NCBI GenBank assembly: GCA_023132505.1
Contig: JAGLYE010000019.1
Span: 1-13,466, forward strand
Reading direction: 5' to 3'
Length of the DNA: 13,466 bases
DNA from: Bacteroidales bacterium
Lineage (GTDB): Bacteria; Bacteroidota; Bacteroidia; Bacteroidales; B18-G4
Shown here: piece by piece, positions 1 to 6,679 of the stretch
Layout of the letters: each line of letters starts with the position of its first letter
Position numbering within the stretch: the first letter of the stretch is position 1
The notes under the pieces: generated by a model
Databases searched by the model: none
Told to the model about the DNA's origin: nothing
Seen by the model: only the letters and a program-made list of their open reading frames with translations
Made by a program: the position numbers and the translations under genes

Positions 1-29
1 GCCTGCCTGCCTGCCTGCCTGCCGGCAGG
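1..29. repeat. GCCT tetranucleotide tandem repeat ending in a palindrome
   Basis: Five or more GCCT units run from the window edge into a perfect 12-bp palindrome, CCTGCCGGCAGG, at 18-29. The array is cut by the window start, so its true length is unknown. It has a 4-bp period, unlike the 7-bp arrays elsewhere in the window. No coding role is visible. Confidence 0.85.
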
Positions 30-59
30 GACAATGAAACAACTTCAATGTTCTTATTC
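29..59 (+). repeat. Diverged trace of the 405-bp repeat
   Basis: This stretch aligns with 2225-2254 inside repeat copy 1 at about 27 of 31 positions by eye, with one gap. Both begin GG(A)CAATGAAA and end TGTTCTTATTC, and both continue into 7-bp periodic sequence. It lies just beyond the 3' end of a minus-strand gene, as the matching part does in the other copies. It may be the remaining edge of a further module left of the window, but the short length makes this tentative. Confidence 0.5.
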
Positions 60-65
60 TTATTC

Positions 66-135
66 TTGTTCCTTGTTCCTTGTTCCTTGTTCCTTGTTCC
101 TTGTTCCTTGTTCCCTGTTCTCTGTTCTCTATTCT
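66..135. repeat. TTGTTCC heptanucleotide array abutting a stop codon
   Basis: Seven perfect TTGTTCC units occupy 66-114. They are followed in register by three degenerate units (CTGTTCT, CTGTTCT, CTATTCT) up to 135. The next three bases, 136-138, are the complement of the TAA stop of the secreted-protein gene, so the array occupies its immediate 3' flank. Degenerate 6-7 bp TTCTTAT-like units precede it at 51-65. Perfect copies decaying at one edge suggest growth by slippage. Confidence 0.9.
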
Positions 136-369
136 TTACTGCTTTACAATCTTCACAACTACCACCCCATCCTCACTCCTCAGAATAGCATAATACATGC
201 CCTTGGGTAAGTGACCTGGAGACCATGTGACTGTGTGACTGCCCTGGGGCATTACCTGATCCTCCGTTTTATAAACCACCTCTCCAATGGCATTGTATAT
301 GGTAAGCTGAACACAGGAGGGTTCGGTCAGTTCGTATTCGATGGTGGTGGTGGTGGTGAAGGGGTTGGG
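136..369 (-). repeat. T9SS C-terminal sorting domain module, copy A
   Basis: These 77 codons plus stop run from PNPFTTTTTIEYELTEPS to VVKIVKQ. The module is closely related in DNA and protein to those at 4684-4917 and 5919-6152. The stretch encoding PNPFTTTTTIEYELTEPS is nearly identical at the DNA level in all three, while the domains in front are unrelated. Confidence 0.9.
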
Positions 370-1824
370 GTGGGTTGATAGCTGAGTAGCTGATCGCTGT
401 TCGGGGATGCCAACGGTACAGGCTTCTTCTACTTCCGCCTGGCTATTGCATCCTGTTAGATTGTCACCTAAGAGCACATTCCCATTTGGATTGATCAGAT
501 AATTACATATACTTTCAATTGCACATTGAGATAATTGGACATTTCCAAAAATTATTAAATCACCTATGGTGGTATGATTAATACTATCCAATCCATTCAA
601 ATTAACTAACTCATCATTGTTCCATACCATAAGAATTCCACTAATCATTTTTAAGTTAATTAATCCTTGAAGATTACTTAATGATTTGTTAAATACTAAG
701 GACAGATGCCCACCAATAGACTCAAGGTTGATAAGATCATCAATGGTTGTTAATTCATGATTCCCGCGTATGTCAAGATGCCCACCAATGTTCTTCAAAT
801 TACTTAATCCTGACAGATCGTGTACATTTTCATTATGACTAATAAGGAAGTAACCACCTACAAAAGTCAATCCATCCAATCCTATCATGTTGTCGAGATT
901 GTCATTGTGTAAAATAATAAGTTCACCCCCTATTGAATCAATGTCATCTAATCCTGTAAGACTTGCCAGGGATATATTCTCTTTGATCTCCAAATTCCCA
1001 CTTATGGAATTCACCTGAGTAAGCCCATTTAAACCTGTTATATCATTGCCACTAATCAATACATTACCTCTCAAGTTAACACAGGCAGGAAAATTAGTCT
1101 GAAAAATGTCAATCTCCGATTGATTGAAAAAATAATAATTCCCATAGGGGAGGCATGGTAAGGTTATGCCACATGAATCCGATACTTCAATTGGAGAGTT
1201 ACAACCTTCTGCGTTATCGTATATATTAACGCTGCCATTTGGCATTGAAAGATATTCACACAGGCTTGTCACACTGCAGGATGATAAGGCATTATTTTTA
1301 ATTATCCAGATATCTCCTCCAATGTAATTAACACTATCCAGACCATGTAATGTTTGCAAATTATTATTCTTATATAATCCTACTTTACCCCAGATGGTAT
1401 CTAATTCCTCAATGCCATTTAAATTGATAAGTCCATGGCATGTCTCAATACGAAAATGGTTACCAATGGATTGCAACCCGATCAAACCATCCAGGTTCTG
1501 TAACCAATGATTATGTTCAATAAGAAATTCTCCATTAACTGAAGCAAGATTTTCCAGTCCAGTTAATGATAAAAGGGAGTCGTTCAACCGGATAATTAAA
1601 TTATTGTCAATACTTTGTACAGAACTCAGTGGAACTAAGTTTTTAATACTACTGCCACTTATTTTAACTTCACCTTCAATCTCAGTGCAGTTTGGATATA
1701 GAATTGGAAAACTGTCAATTTGGGATTGAGTAGTGAATGTGATGCCTTCAGGAAGGCATGATTGAGAAAACACCCTTGGTTGCCAACACAGCAATAGAAT
1801 GGATGTTATTACCAGGTATCTCAT
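136..1824 (-). CDS. T9SS-exported protein with two receptor-L/LRR-like domains
   Basis: This encodes 562 residues if started at the ATG at 1824. An AAAGGAG ribosome-binding site lies about 6 bases upstream of it, and a promoter at 1860-1891 would exclude the earlier in-frame ATG at 1872. A signal peptide (MRYLVITSILLLCW...FSQ) comes first. Two homologous halves start at CLP motifs near residues 23 and 224. Each holds about 24-residue repeats of the type L.GL..L..IGG.L.I..N, as in the receptor L domain beta-helix, and each closes with a Cys-rich cap (C..  ..LC/IC.YL..PNG...  GCN...EV...C). The last 77 residues, from PNPFTT, are a T9SS type A sorting domain, so the protein should cross the outer membrane and be released or surface-anchored. 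A binding or adhesion role is inference; no catalytic motif is seen. It is a single-gene transcription unit. Confidence 0.85.
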   Translation of the reverse strand: MRYLVITSILLLCWQPRVFSQSCLPEGITFTTQSQIDSFPILYPNCTEIEGEVKISGSSIKNLVPLSSVQSIDNNLIIRLNDSLLSLTGLENLASVNGEFLIEHNHWLQNLDGLIGLQSIGNHFRIETCHGLINLNGIEELDTIWGKVGLYKNNNLQTLHGLDSVNYIGGDIWIIKNNALSSCSVTSLCEYLSMPNGSVNIYDNAEGCNSPIEVSDSCGITLPCLPYGNYYFFNQSEIDIFQTNFPACVNLRGNVLISGNDITGLNGLTQVNSISGNLEIKENISLASLTGLDDIDSIGGELIILHNDNLDNMIGLDGLTFVGGYFLISHNENVHDLSGLSNLKNIGGHLDIRGNHELTTIDDLINLESIGGHLSLVFNKSLSNLQGLINLKMISGILMVWNNDELVNLNGLDSINHTTIGDLIIFGNVQLSQCAIESICNYLINPNGNVLLGDNLTGCNSQAEVEEACTVGIPEQRSATQLSTHPNPFTTTTTIEYELTEPSCVQLTIYNAIGEVVYKTEDQVMPQGSHTVTWSPGHLPKGMYYAILRSEDGVVVVKIVKQ

Positions 1825-1859
1825 TTGTAACTCCTTTAACATAATAATTCCCAATAAGG

Positions 1860-1891
1860 CTAAGATACTCATTCAAACTTCAAAATCCAAA
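1860..1891 (-). promoter_or_regulatory. Bacteroidota-type promoter for the LRR-like secreted protein gene
   Basis: On the minus strand a -33 TTTG (1888-1891) is followed after exactly 20 bases by TATCTTAG (1860-1867), one base off the -7 consensus TAnnTTTG. The same two elements with the same spacing occur before the other secreted-protein unit at 6645-6676. Transcription would begin near 1853, giving a leader of about 30 bases that contains the ribosome-binding site. Confidence 0.6.
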
Positions 1892-1916
1892 GATCAAAAT
1901 AAAGATAATAAATGCC

Positions 1917-2124
1917 GGCCCCGTCGGGGCCAGATGTCGATAGCAAAAGACAGCAATTAACATGCAGCGCCCTGTAGGGGCGCGACTAAATTCCCCTCCC
2001 CAACCCTCCCCATACCTGTTTATAGCTTCAACCACAACTAGTCTGGGGGAGGGAGAGATTTTTACTATTCGTCTTCCGCCCCGGGTTTCACCCGGGGCTA
2101 TCAACATTCGACCCTTTTGGGGTC
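1917..2124. repeat. Palindrome cluster inside repeat copy 1
   Basis: Four short GC-rich hairpins are visible. They are 1917-1931 (GGCCCC, loop GTC), 1967-1983 (GCGCCC, 5-base loop), 2078-2098 (GCCCCGGG, loop TTTCA) and 2110-2124 (GACCC, 5-base loop). A fifth long-range pairing is possible between the CCCTCCCC run near 1993 and GGGGGAGGG near 2045. Between copies 1 and 2 the stems of the second and third hairpins are intact, and the second differs only in its loop. Stem conservation suggests structured RNA or DNA, though all differences are few. Confidence 0.75.
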
Positions 2125-2242
2125 ATCGGAATAACCGACCTATTAGACTATTCGAAATATATGGTACATGTAAAATGAGTTCTCCTGCGTCCTTTGGACT
2201 GTAGAGGACAATGAAACGCTGAACGGCAATGAAAGAACTTCC

Positions 2243-2284
2243 CTGTTCTTATTCCGTATTCCGTGTTCATTATTCTATATTCAA
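2243..2284. repeat. Degenerate heptamer array (TATTCCG-like), copy 1
   Basis: Six units in register, CTGTTCT, TATTCCG, TATTCCG, TGTTCAT, TATTCTA and TATTCAA, run directly into the A-tract of the terminator. The same tract with two changes is at 7005-7046. This is the same position, relative to a gene's 3' end, that the TTGTTCC array holds at 66-135. Confidence 0.7.
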
Positions 2285-2315
2285 AAAAAATGCTGCATCG
2301 AGCAGCATTTTTTTT
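2283..2315 (-). terminator. Bidirectional intrinsic terminator (orphan copy)
   Basis: Stem TGCTGC/GCAGCA with loop ATCGA is flanked by eight A and eight T, so it works on either strand. It is identical to the tRNA terminator at 7045-7077, but no tRNA precedes it here. On the minus strand it lies about 310 bases past the end of the DUF2806-like gene. It could stop the five-gene run before the promoter of the next secreted-protein gene. Confidence 0.85.
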
Positions 2316-2321
2316 GTAGCC

Positions 2322-2627
2322 TTGGATGGAATCTTTTCGAACGATTTCATTGATGGATTACGGAAGCTACATGAGTTACAGGGTCATATGGCTGATAGGG
2401 GACTTATCCCTGCTACAGCCTGAATTTAGAGGAAAGACATGCATGGCAGGAATCCAACCAAGAGAGAGGGGAGAATTCATCGATAAGAAACAGGTCTCAT
2501 TTTAACAGGAAAAGTCACATCAGAAAAGCAGAGGGGGGTACTTCGCAAAAAGCGTTTTTCTTTTTACAATAATCCCCCTCTATTAATCAGTAAATAAATC
2601 TATCGAACTGCATGTATAAGGTTGTAA
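2322..2627. other. Intergenic region without recognisable gene
   Basis: These 306 bases lie between repeat copy 1 and the end of the DUF2806-like gene. A short plus-strand open frame enters from the repeat and stops at 2423. Its translation (…SNDFIDGLRKLHELQG…) is not recognised and it has no start outside the repeat. The only structure I see is the inverted repeat at 2530-2581. The stretch may be decayed sequence at the module junction. Confidence 0.6.
2530..2581 (-). terminator. Candidate hairpin downstream of the DUF2806-like gene
   Basis: Arms AGAGGGGG (2530-2537) and CCCCCTCT (2574-2581) are perfect 8-bp complements. They enclose 36 bases that contain a smaller AAAAA-CGC-TTTTT hairpin. 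It lies 46 bases past the stop codon of the minus-strand gene. There is no clean T-tract after the outer stem, so a structured 3' end or the terminus of a lost element are alternatives. Confidence 0.4.
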
Positions 2628-3617
2628 TTATGTTTCAGTTTCGGTAGATGATTCTTCACTATAAAACGGGAGTTCTATTGCTTCTGATTCATTAATCACA
2701 ACCCCTGATTCTGAGAAACCATCTATCTCAGAATAAAAAACCTTCATACCCTTTTCTTTCACCATCTCCGCGACTTGGTTTAAATACTCTAATACAAGGG
2801 ATTGTTCAGTTAAATTCACTAATTCATACCCTGCCCTTGTCAAACATATACATTCGGTAGAGATTGGTGGAGACTTTTCAGGTGCTTCAAAAACTACTGC
2901 ATAATCCCCATATACAAAGGCAGTGCTATTATCGGTTGCATTTATCGTTAATTGTACATCATTGGCTACAATAAGTCCTGCGTCCTCCAATATAAGTAAG
3001 TCAGAATAGGGAATTTCATATTCGTCTAATAGAGTTTTACCTCCATGGGCAAAGTTTCCTTCTTTATTTGTATTAAATACAAATGCATTTTTGCCTTCAA
3101 TTAATACAAACTTGGAAAATTTCATAAATAATTTTGCCTCTAAAGGAGATATATTTCTTAACGTGTCCATTGTACGAAATGAATATGAATTTGGCTTTTT
3201 AACCTCACCTGAAAGAATTCTACCCCACAAATTCCTTACATCTTTGTCCGAGATGTCTTGCACTATATTAAAAAACCTCGCAATCCAATCATCGTCTACA
3301 GGATCATCTGATACTGATTCCTCTTGATTAAGCTGATCCCCTGCTATTTGGATAACTTCCTCAATGTTTTGCTGTCTTAGTAATTCTCTATGAAGGAGTC
3401 TGTTTTCGGCTCTTTCAAAAATTTCCAATTCAATTTCTTTTCTCTCTGCCTTTGCTTTAGACTTTGCCTTTTCTAATATCCCGATTCTGTAAGCCTCTGC
3501 ATCTGCCTTCTTTCTAATAGCTGTTGGTTTATAAAGCGTACCTATCCCTTTACTAACCACCTCGATCAGTTTTGTAATCGGTTTCCCATCAAGCTTGAAT
3601 ATATTAATATCCGTCAT
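2628..3617 (-). CDS. DUF2806-like protein
   Basis: This is a 329-residue cytoplasmic protein of unknown function with no signal peptide. Residues 10-35 (GKPITKLIEVVSKGIG.LYKP) are followed by a highly charged Lys/Glu/Ala-rich helix, about 36-100, that is probably a coiled coil. Next is an acidic linker and then the segment 121-153, DISDKDVRNLWGRILSGEV…NSYSFRTMDTL. I recognise that segment as typical of the DUF2806 family. The C-terminal 150 residues look alpha/beta. The ATG at 3617 follows the previous stop by 9 bases, so the two genes are almost certainly cotranscribed. DUF2806 proteins often sit in variable regions; a phage-defence or stress role is only a guess. The AT-rich composition contrasts with the housekeeping genes to the right. 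Confidence 0.7.
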   Translation of the reverse strand: MTDINIFKLDGKPITKLIEVVSKGIGTLYKPTAIRKKADAEAYRIGILEKAKSKAKAERKEIELEIFERAENRLLHRELLRQQNIEEVIQIAGDQLNQEESVSDDPVDDDWIARFFNIVQDISDKDVRNLWGRILSGEVKKPNSYSFRTMDTLRNISPLEAKLFMKFSKFVLIEGKNAFVFNTNKEGNFAHGGKTLLDEYEIPYSDLLILEDAGLIVANDVQLTINATDNSTAFVYGDYAVVFEAPEKSPPISTECICLTRAGYELVNLTEQSLVLEYLNQVAEMVKEKGMKVFYSEIDGFSESGVVINESEAIELPFYSEESSTETET

Positions 3618-3626
3618 CTTAACATT

Positions 3627-4169
3627 TTATTTAAATAAATAATTTTCATCTACATACTGCATTTCGTCGTCCTTGGCAAACTTAAATCCTAATGAAGACC
3701 CTTGCGTATCTCCTTCCCATTCTGCCATACGTTGGAGGAATATTGACACTTTCTGTAATATTAAATCTCGTGTAATTTGTGAGGGTTTCAATCTTTTCAA
3801 AACCTCATGATTTGCCTGTTTCACAATATCTTCCACATGAGGGTATGAGATTATCACAAAAATATCTCCGTTATATGCCTGAGAAAAGATAAGTCCACCC
3901 CCTTTCGTAATGTAATTTTTGATTGAATCACCATCTTTTTTCAATATCCCTGCAGGTCGAGATTTCAATGCCAAATTACCCCCCCCATAATTCTTAGCCA
4001 ATTCAACTGTTTGAACATGCCAATTTATTTTATAATTTTCTACAACCTCATTAAGCGTCTTAATCAGCAAACCCTGTGTTTCATTCTGCCAAGTTTCTCT
4101 TTTCCTTATAATTGTATTTAATGCTGATTCGTAATTTCCGATATTTTCTTGTAAATCACTTATTTTCAT
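3627..4169 (-). CDS. Unrecognised 180-residue cytoplasmic protein
   Basis: I do not recognise the family. The protein has a helical first third (SDLQENIGNYESALNTIIRK), a middle part with a Gly-rich turn and hydrophobic strands (KGGGLIFSQAYNGDIFVIIS, then YPHVED), and a helical end (SQITRDLILQKVSIFLQRMAEW). No transmembrane segment, signal peptide or catalytic motif is evident. The ATG at 4169 is preferred; an in-frame TTG at 4196 would add nine residues, and neither has a ribosome-binding site. It ends 9 bases before the DUF2806-like gene and starts 51 bases after the previous gene, so the pair probably works together. Partner or regulator of the DUF2806-like protein is inference from spacing alone. 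Confidence 0.65.
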   Translation of the reverse strand: MKISDLQENIGNYESALNTIIRKRETWQNETQGLLIKTLNEVVENYKINWHVQTVELAKNYGGGNLALKSRPAGILKKDGDSIKNYITKGGGLIFSQAYNGDIFVIISYPHVEDIVKQANHEVLKRLKPSQITRDLILQKVSIFLQRMAEWEGDTQGSSLGFKFAKDDEMQYVDENYLFK

Positions 4170-4220
4170 AACGGTATCTATTTTATTATTTCTCAATCAT
4201 TCAACGATAGTACTACTTCA

Positions 4221-4655
4221 TTAAATTTTTCCTAATCGGTAAGCTACTCCTAAACCTGTACTCATATAAAAGTAGATAGCTTTGTTATAACAACCCGAAC
4301 ACCATCCCTTGGCAAGACAACTTAACTTACAGGTGCAGTTAACATAGGTGACATTTTCTTGTATATCCTTCTCGTTATGTGAGGTAGGGAGATACCTGTA
4401 ATATTCACCATCCCTCTTCTTATATTTCACATATATAGTCATGGTTGGATGAGATTCATATGCTCCATAGATAGCTATTCCATATATCCCCCCCTGATAA
4501 GTTGTGATTTTGATATCATCAGTTGAACGCACCCATCTTCCCCAACCGCTACCTTCATTGGTTTTTTCTTCGTTGTAATCCCATATATAGGATTGAGCAA
4601 CCAAGGTCATGGTCATTACTGTTAGCAGAATCGTAAATAATGTTTTCATCTCCAT
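4221..4655 (-). CDS. Small secreted protein with a C-terminal cysteine cluster
   Basis: This is a 144-residue protein with a signal peptide, K-TLFTILLTVMTMTLVAQ, probably cut after the Ala-Gln region near residue 20. The mature part is rich in Trp and Tyr and is predicted to be beta-rich (IKITTYQGGIYGIAIYGAY; MTIYVKYKK). Near residues 107-122 is a tight cluster of five cysteines, C-x-C-x3-C-x5-C-x2-C, which in the periplasm or outside could form disulphides or bind metal. There is no T9SS sorting domain, so it would remain periplasmic or associate with another protein. ATG codons at 4655 and 4649 are both possible starts. It lies 28 bases after the 412-residue T9SS gene. The family is not recognised. 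Confidence 0.65.
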   Translation of the reverse strand: MEMKTLFTILLTVMTMTLVAQSYIWDYNEEKTNEGSGWGRWVRSTDDIKITTYQGGIYGIAIYGAYESHPTMTIYVKYKKRDGEYYRYLPTSHNEKDIQENVTYVNCTCKLSCLAKGWCSGCYNKAIYFYMSTGLGVAYRLGKI

Positions 4656-4683
4656 CGGATTTTGTTAGTAATAATTCTTCAGG

Positions 4684-4917
4684 CTATTGCTTCACCATCT
4701 TCACAACACTCACCCCTTCCTCACTCCTCAGCACACCATAATACATGCCCTGAGGAAGCCTTTCGGGACTCCATGTGAAGGTATGTTTCCCTTGTGGTAA
4801 TAGGCTCTCCTCTGTCACATAAATCGTCTCTCCGATGGCATTGTAAATGCTAAGCTGTACACGGGAGGGTTCGGTCAGTTCGTACTCGATGGTGGTGGTG
4901 GTGGTGAAGGGATTGGG
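4684..4917 (-). repeat. T9SS C-terminal sorting domain module, copy B
   Basis: These 77 codons plus stop end the 412-residue protein. Compared with copies A and C, the PNPFTTTTTIEYELTEPS block and the GMYYGVLRSEEGV block are the most alike, and the middle segment (residues 31-41 of the module) varies most. Copies B and C share QGKHTFTW-PERLP, so they look more recently related to each other than to A. Confidence 0.9.
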
Positions 4918-5922
4918 GTATGTATTAAGGGGAAGTGGAGAATAGGTTTCGTTCAGGTAGGTTGGGAAGGTGATAATTATAGGAGAATTTAACATATCAG
5001 TAATATGTCCATAATCTTCATTGTGAATAAGGGCAACACAATTAAAGCTTCCTGTATCTGTAGGAAATCCTGAAATTATACCTGTTATTTCATCGAAAAC
5101 AAATCCATCAGGGGCGTATCCCTCCCACCAAATTGAATCGATGTCTGAAGTATCGGATAGTTGTATCTGAAATTCATATGGAGTATTCAGGTAGGCAGTG
5201 TCGTAGTATTCAGAGATAATCTTTGGAAGGAATTCATCTATATAACAAGTATTGTATATTGTGTCAAAATAAATCAAGGTATCATGCTCTTTGCAGCAGA
5301 GTAATTCAGAACCACCACCTGAGTATCCTGCTCCACCAATCCCACTTGTCAAAAGTCCGTTTATACTCCCTATACCTTCAATCCAAATATCAGCATAAGA
5401 TGGGTTTGGAATCCATTCTTTCAAGAAAAGCCGATTCCTATCAACCCCAAGTATGTTCACTGTATCAATCAATACACAATGAAGCACTACATCCTCAAAA
5501 CCAACAAAGTAATTATCAATTGTAACGCTATCACCTACTTGTAGGCTGAAGTCATAGATTAGGCCTTCTCCCTCCAATGGATCATAATTGTGATAATACA
5601 CAGATTTGCTAAATGTGTCCTCACGAATCCCTCCGATGTTATATTCCTGAGAATATACAGAGTCCATAGATTCAAATACTTTCAAATACTCTTTGCCTTC
5701 AAGTATTGTATCTGAATCAAACCACAATGTTTGTGTACCTCCACAAACAACCACGTTCCATGACCAATAACCATATCCTACCGTATTCCACTCTTTTGCT
5801 GTATCGGCTATTTGATATGGACTGCTTTGTTTTTCATTGAAAGTAGATACAACAGTCTGTGCTGAAACATATAATAGCCCAAAGGCAAGGAGGGCAACCG
5901 ATGACAATAGATGCTTTTTCAT
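4684..5922 (-). CDS. T9SS-exported protein with putative-Ig (He_PIG-like) domain
   Basis: This is a 412-residue protein. Residues 1-21 (MKKHLLSSVALLAFGLLYVS, then AQ) are a clear signal peptide. Residues 45-215 carry a pattern common in Bacteroidota extracellular proteins. It runs from a Trp/Tyr-rich start through IRED, YDF.LQVGDSV and W-IEGIGS-NGLL to LLCC with a following strand. Residues about 232-320 resemble the putative Ig repeat (PDGFVFDEITGIISGFPTDT, then G). Residues 336-412 are a T9SS type A sorting domain starting PNPFTT. The ATG overlaps the stop of the upstream gene in an ATGA, indicating translational coupling. No catalytic residues are evident; a surface or secreted binding role is inferred. 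Confidence 0.85.
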   Translation of the reverse strand: MKKHLLSSVALLAFGLLYVSAQTVVSTFNEKQSSPYQIADTAKEWNTVGYGYWSWNVVVCGGTQTLWFDSDTILEGKEYLKVFESMDSVYSQEYNIGGIREDTFSKSVYYHNYDPLEGEGLIYDFSLQVGDSVTIDNYFVGFEDVVLHCVLIDTVNILGVDRNRLFLKEWIPNPSYADIWIEGIGSINGLLTSGIGGAGYSGGGSELLCCKEHDTLIYFDTIYNTCYIDEFLPKIISEYYDTAYLNTPYEFQIQLSDTSDIDSIWWEGYAPDGFVFDEITGIISGFPTDTGSFNCVALIHNEDYGHITDMLNSPIIITFPTYLNETYSPLPLNTYPNPFTTTTTIEYELTEPSRVQLSIYNAIGETIYVTEESLLPQGKHTFTWSPERLPQGMYYGVLRSEEGVSVVKMVKQ

Positions 5923-6152
5923 TGCTTAATCAGTTTCACAACCGCCACCCCCTCCTCACTCCTCAGCACACCATAATACATGCCATCAGGAAGCCTTTCA
6001 GGAGTCCATGTGAAGGTATGCTTACCCTGTTGCTTAATCCCTTCCTGAGCCACATAAACCACCCCACCAATGGCATTGTATATGGTTAACTGTACACGGG
6101 AGGGTTCGGTAAGTTCGTACTCAATGGTGGTGGAGGTGGTGAAGGGGTTGGG
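5919..6152 (-). repeat. T9SS C-terminal sorting domain module, copy C
   Basis: Third copy of the 77-codon module. It differs in the first block by a single residue from copy B (PNPFTTSTTIEYELTEPS, with Ser for Thr) and ends VVKLIKQ. It sits immediately upstream of the 412-residue gene that ends in copy B, so two module copies lie about 1 kb apart in direct orientation and could recombine. Confidence 0.9.
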
Positions 6153-6605
6153 GTAGGCTTTATATTCTTGGTTAATATTTTCGATAATGCCAACAGCATA
6201 ACCATAACAGTATGCCGAATCAATATAATCTGATTCTTGAAGAGTTGAATTGTAAACAGCAGTAACATGCATCCAAAAGGATTCCCCACCATTATAACAC
6301 ACAAAGTCTTCACCACAATTTGATGCTGCGGGAGTATGGTAAAGTGAGGTTTCAGTTTGAAACCTGTATAACTCCGTTTCCCTATAAACATTATAGCCAA
6401 CCAAGGTGTCCAAGGTTGAATCGGGTTGTTCCCATGATAAGTCAAAGTAGTTATATGGCTGAATATACCAATGTTCCCAATATAAATTATTAATGGGACT
6501 TAATTGAGCAGATAGTTGGTGAGGCACAAGCAACACTATGAGGAGGTAAAAGAGTCCCTTCAATGCCTTTGTTACCTGCCGATGACAGTGCGATATGTGA
6601 TCCAT
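5919..6605 (-). CDS. Small T9SS-exported protein with FN3-like domain
   Basis: This is a 228-residue protein. It starts with a long basic n-region, a hydrophobic core (LFYLLIVLLV) and a cleavage region LSAQ, giving a signal peptide of about 34 residues. Residues about 36-135 resemble a fibronectin type III fold (FDLSWEQPD…LVGYNVYRE…FWMHVTAVY). Residues 152-228 are a T9SS type A sorting domain from PNPFTT. AAAGGA lies about 9 bases before the ATG at 6605, and a promoter lies at 6645-6676. It is the first gene of the five-gene run, and its TGA stop overlaps the next ATG by 4 bp. Being short, it may be a carrier or partner for the 412-residue protein; that is inference. Confidence 0.82.
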   Translation of the reverse strand: MDHISHCHRQVTKALKGLFYLLIVLLVPHQLSAQLSPINNLYWEHWYIQPYNYFDLSWEQPDSTLDTLVGYNVYRETELYRFQTETSLYHTPAASNCGEDFVCYNGGESFWMHVTAVYNSTLQESDYIDSAYCYGYAVGIIENINQEYKAYPNPFTTSTTIEYELTEPSRVQLTIYNAIGGVVYVAQEGIKQQGKHTFTWTPERLPDGMYYGVLRSEEGVAVVKLIKQ

Positions 6606-6644
6606 GATGTTGTCCTTTGGCGTGTATCGTAATTCTCAATACAG

Positions 6645-6676
6645 CTAAGATACAAAAAAGCTACATACATGTCAAA
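6645..6676 (-). promoter_or_regulatory. Bacteroidota-type promoter for the five-gene run
   Basis: On the minus strand TTTG (6673-6676), exactly 20 bases, then TATCTTAG (6645-6652). Elements and spacing equal those at 1860-1891, although the spacer bases differ. The leader to the ATG at 6605 would be about 33 bases. It lies directly beside repeat copy 2. Confidence 0.6.
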
Positions 6677-6679
6677 GAC

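Larger units (their letters stand above)
1917..2321. repeat. 405-bp direct repeat, copy 1 (hairpin-rich, with tRNA tail fragment)
   Basis: This copy matches 6680-7083 in the same orientation with, by eye, about 12 substitutions and one single-base indel (about 97%). It begins at hairpin GGCCCC-GTC-GGGGCC and contains four further GC-rich palindromes. It then has a degenerate 7-bp-periodic tract and a terminator, and it ends at 2321. Its last bases, TAGCC, equal the complement of the 3' end of the tRNA-Arg gene that follows copy 2. The tRNA itself is absent here. Short open frames in it are interrupted differently between copies and overlap on both strands, so it is treated as non-coding. Confidence 0.92.

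Noticed and set aside
66..135. CRISPR array
   Set aside because: Units are contiguous 7-mers with no spacers, and no cas genes are present.
340..360. GGTGGT microsatellite
   Set aside because: It is the antisense of consecutive Thr codons in the PNPFTTTTT motif of the sorting domain, kept for protein reasons in all three copies.
1825..1872. Upstream in-frame ATG codons for the LRR-like protein
   Set aside because: The 1872 start lies above the predicted transcription start, and only the ATG at 1824 has a ribosome-binding site directly in front and a clean signal peptide.
1880..2204. Open frames on both strands inside repeat copy 1 (about 75-80 codons)
   Set aside because: They overlap each other, are built from palindromes (PRVSPG-type translations), lack ribosome-binding sites, and are interrupted by the indel and changes in copy 2.
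2229..2423. Plus-strand open frame of 64 codons crossing the end of the repeat
   Set aside because: It starts inside the repeat, reads through the terminator hairpin and has an unrecognised translation.
6086..6445. Second minus-strand frame of 119 codons within the FN3-like T9SS gene
   Set aside because: It overlaps a convincing sorting-domain gene in another frame, and the Pro-rich end is the out-of-frame reading of the PNPFTT segment.
2322..6679. Integrative element with recombinase
   Set aside because: No integrase, transposase or relaxase is encoded between the repeats, so only the flanking repeats are reported, not a named element.
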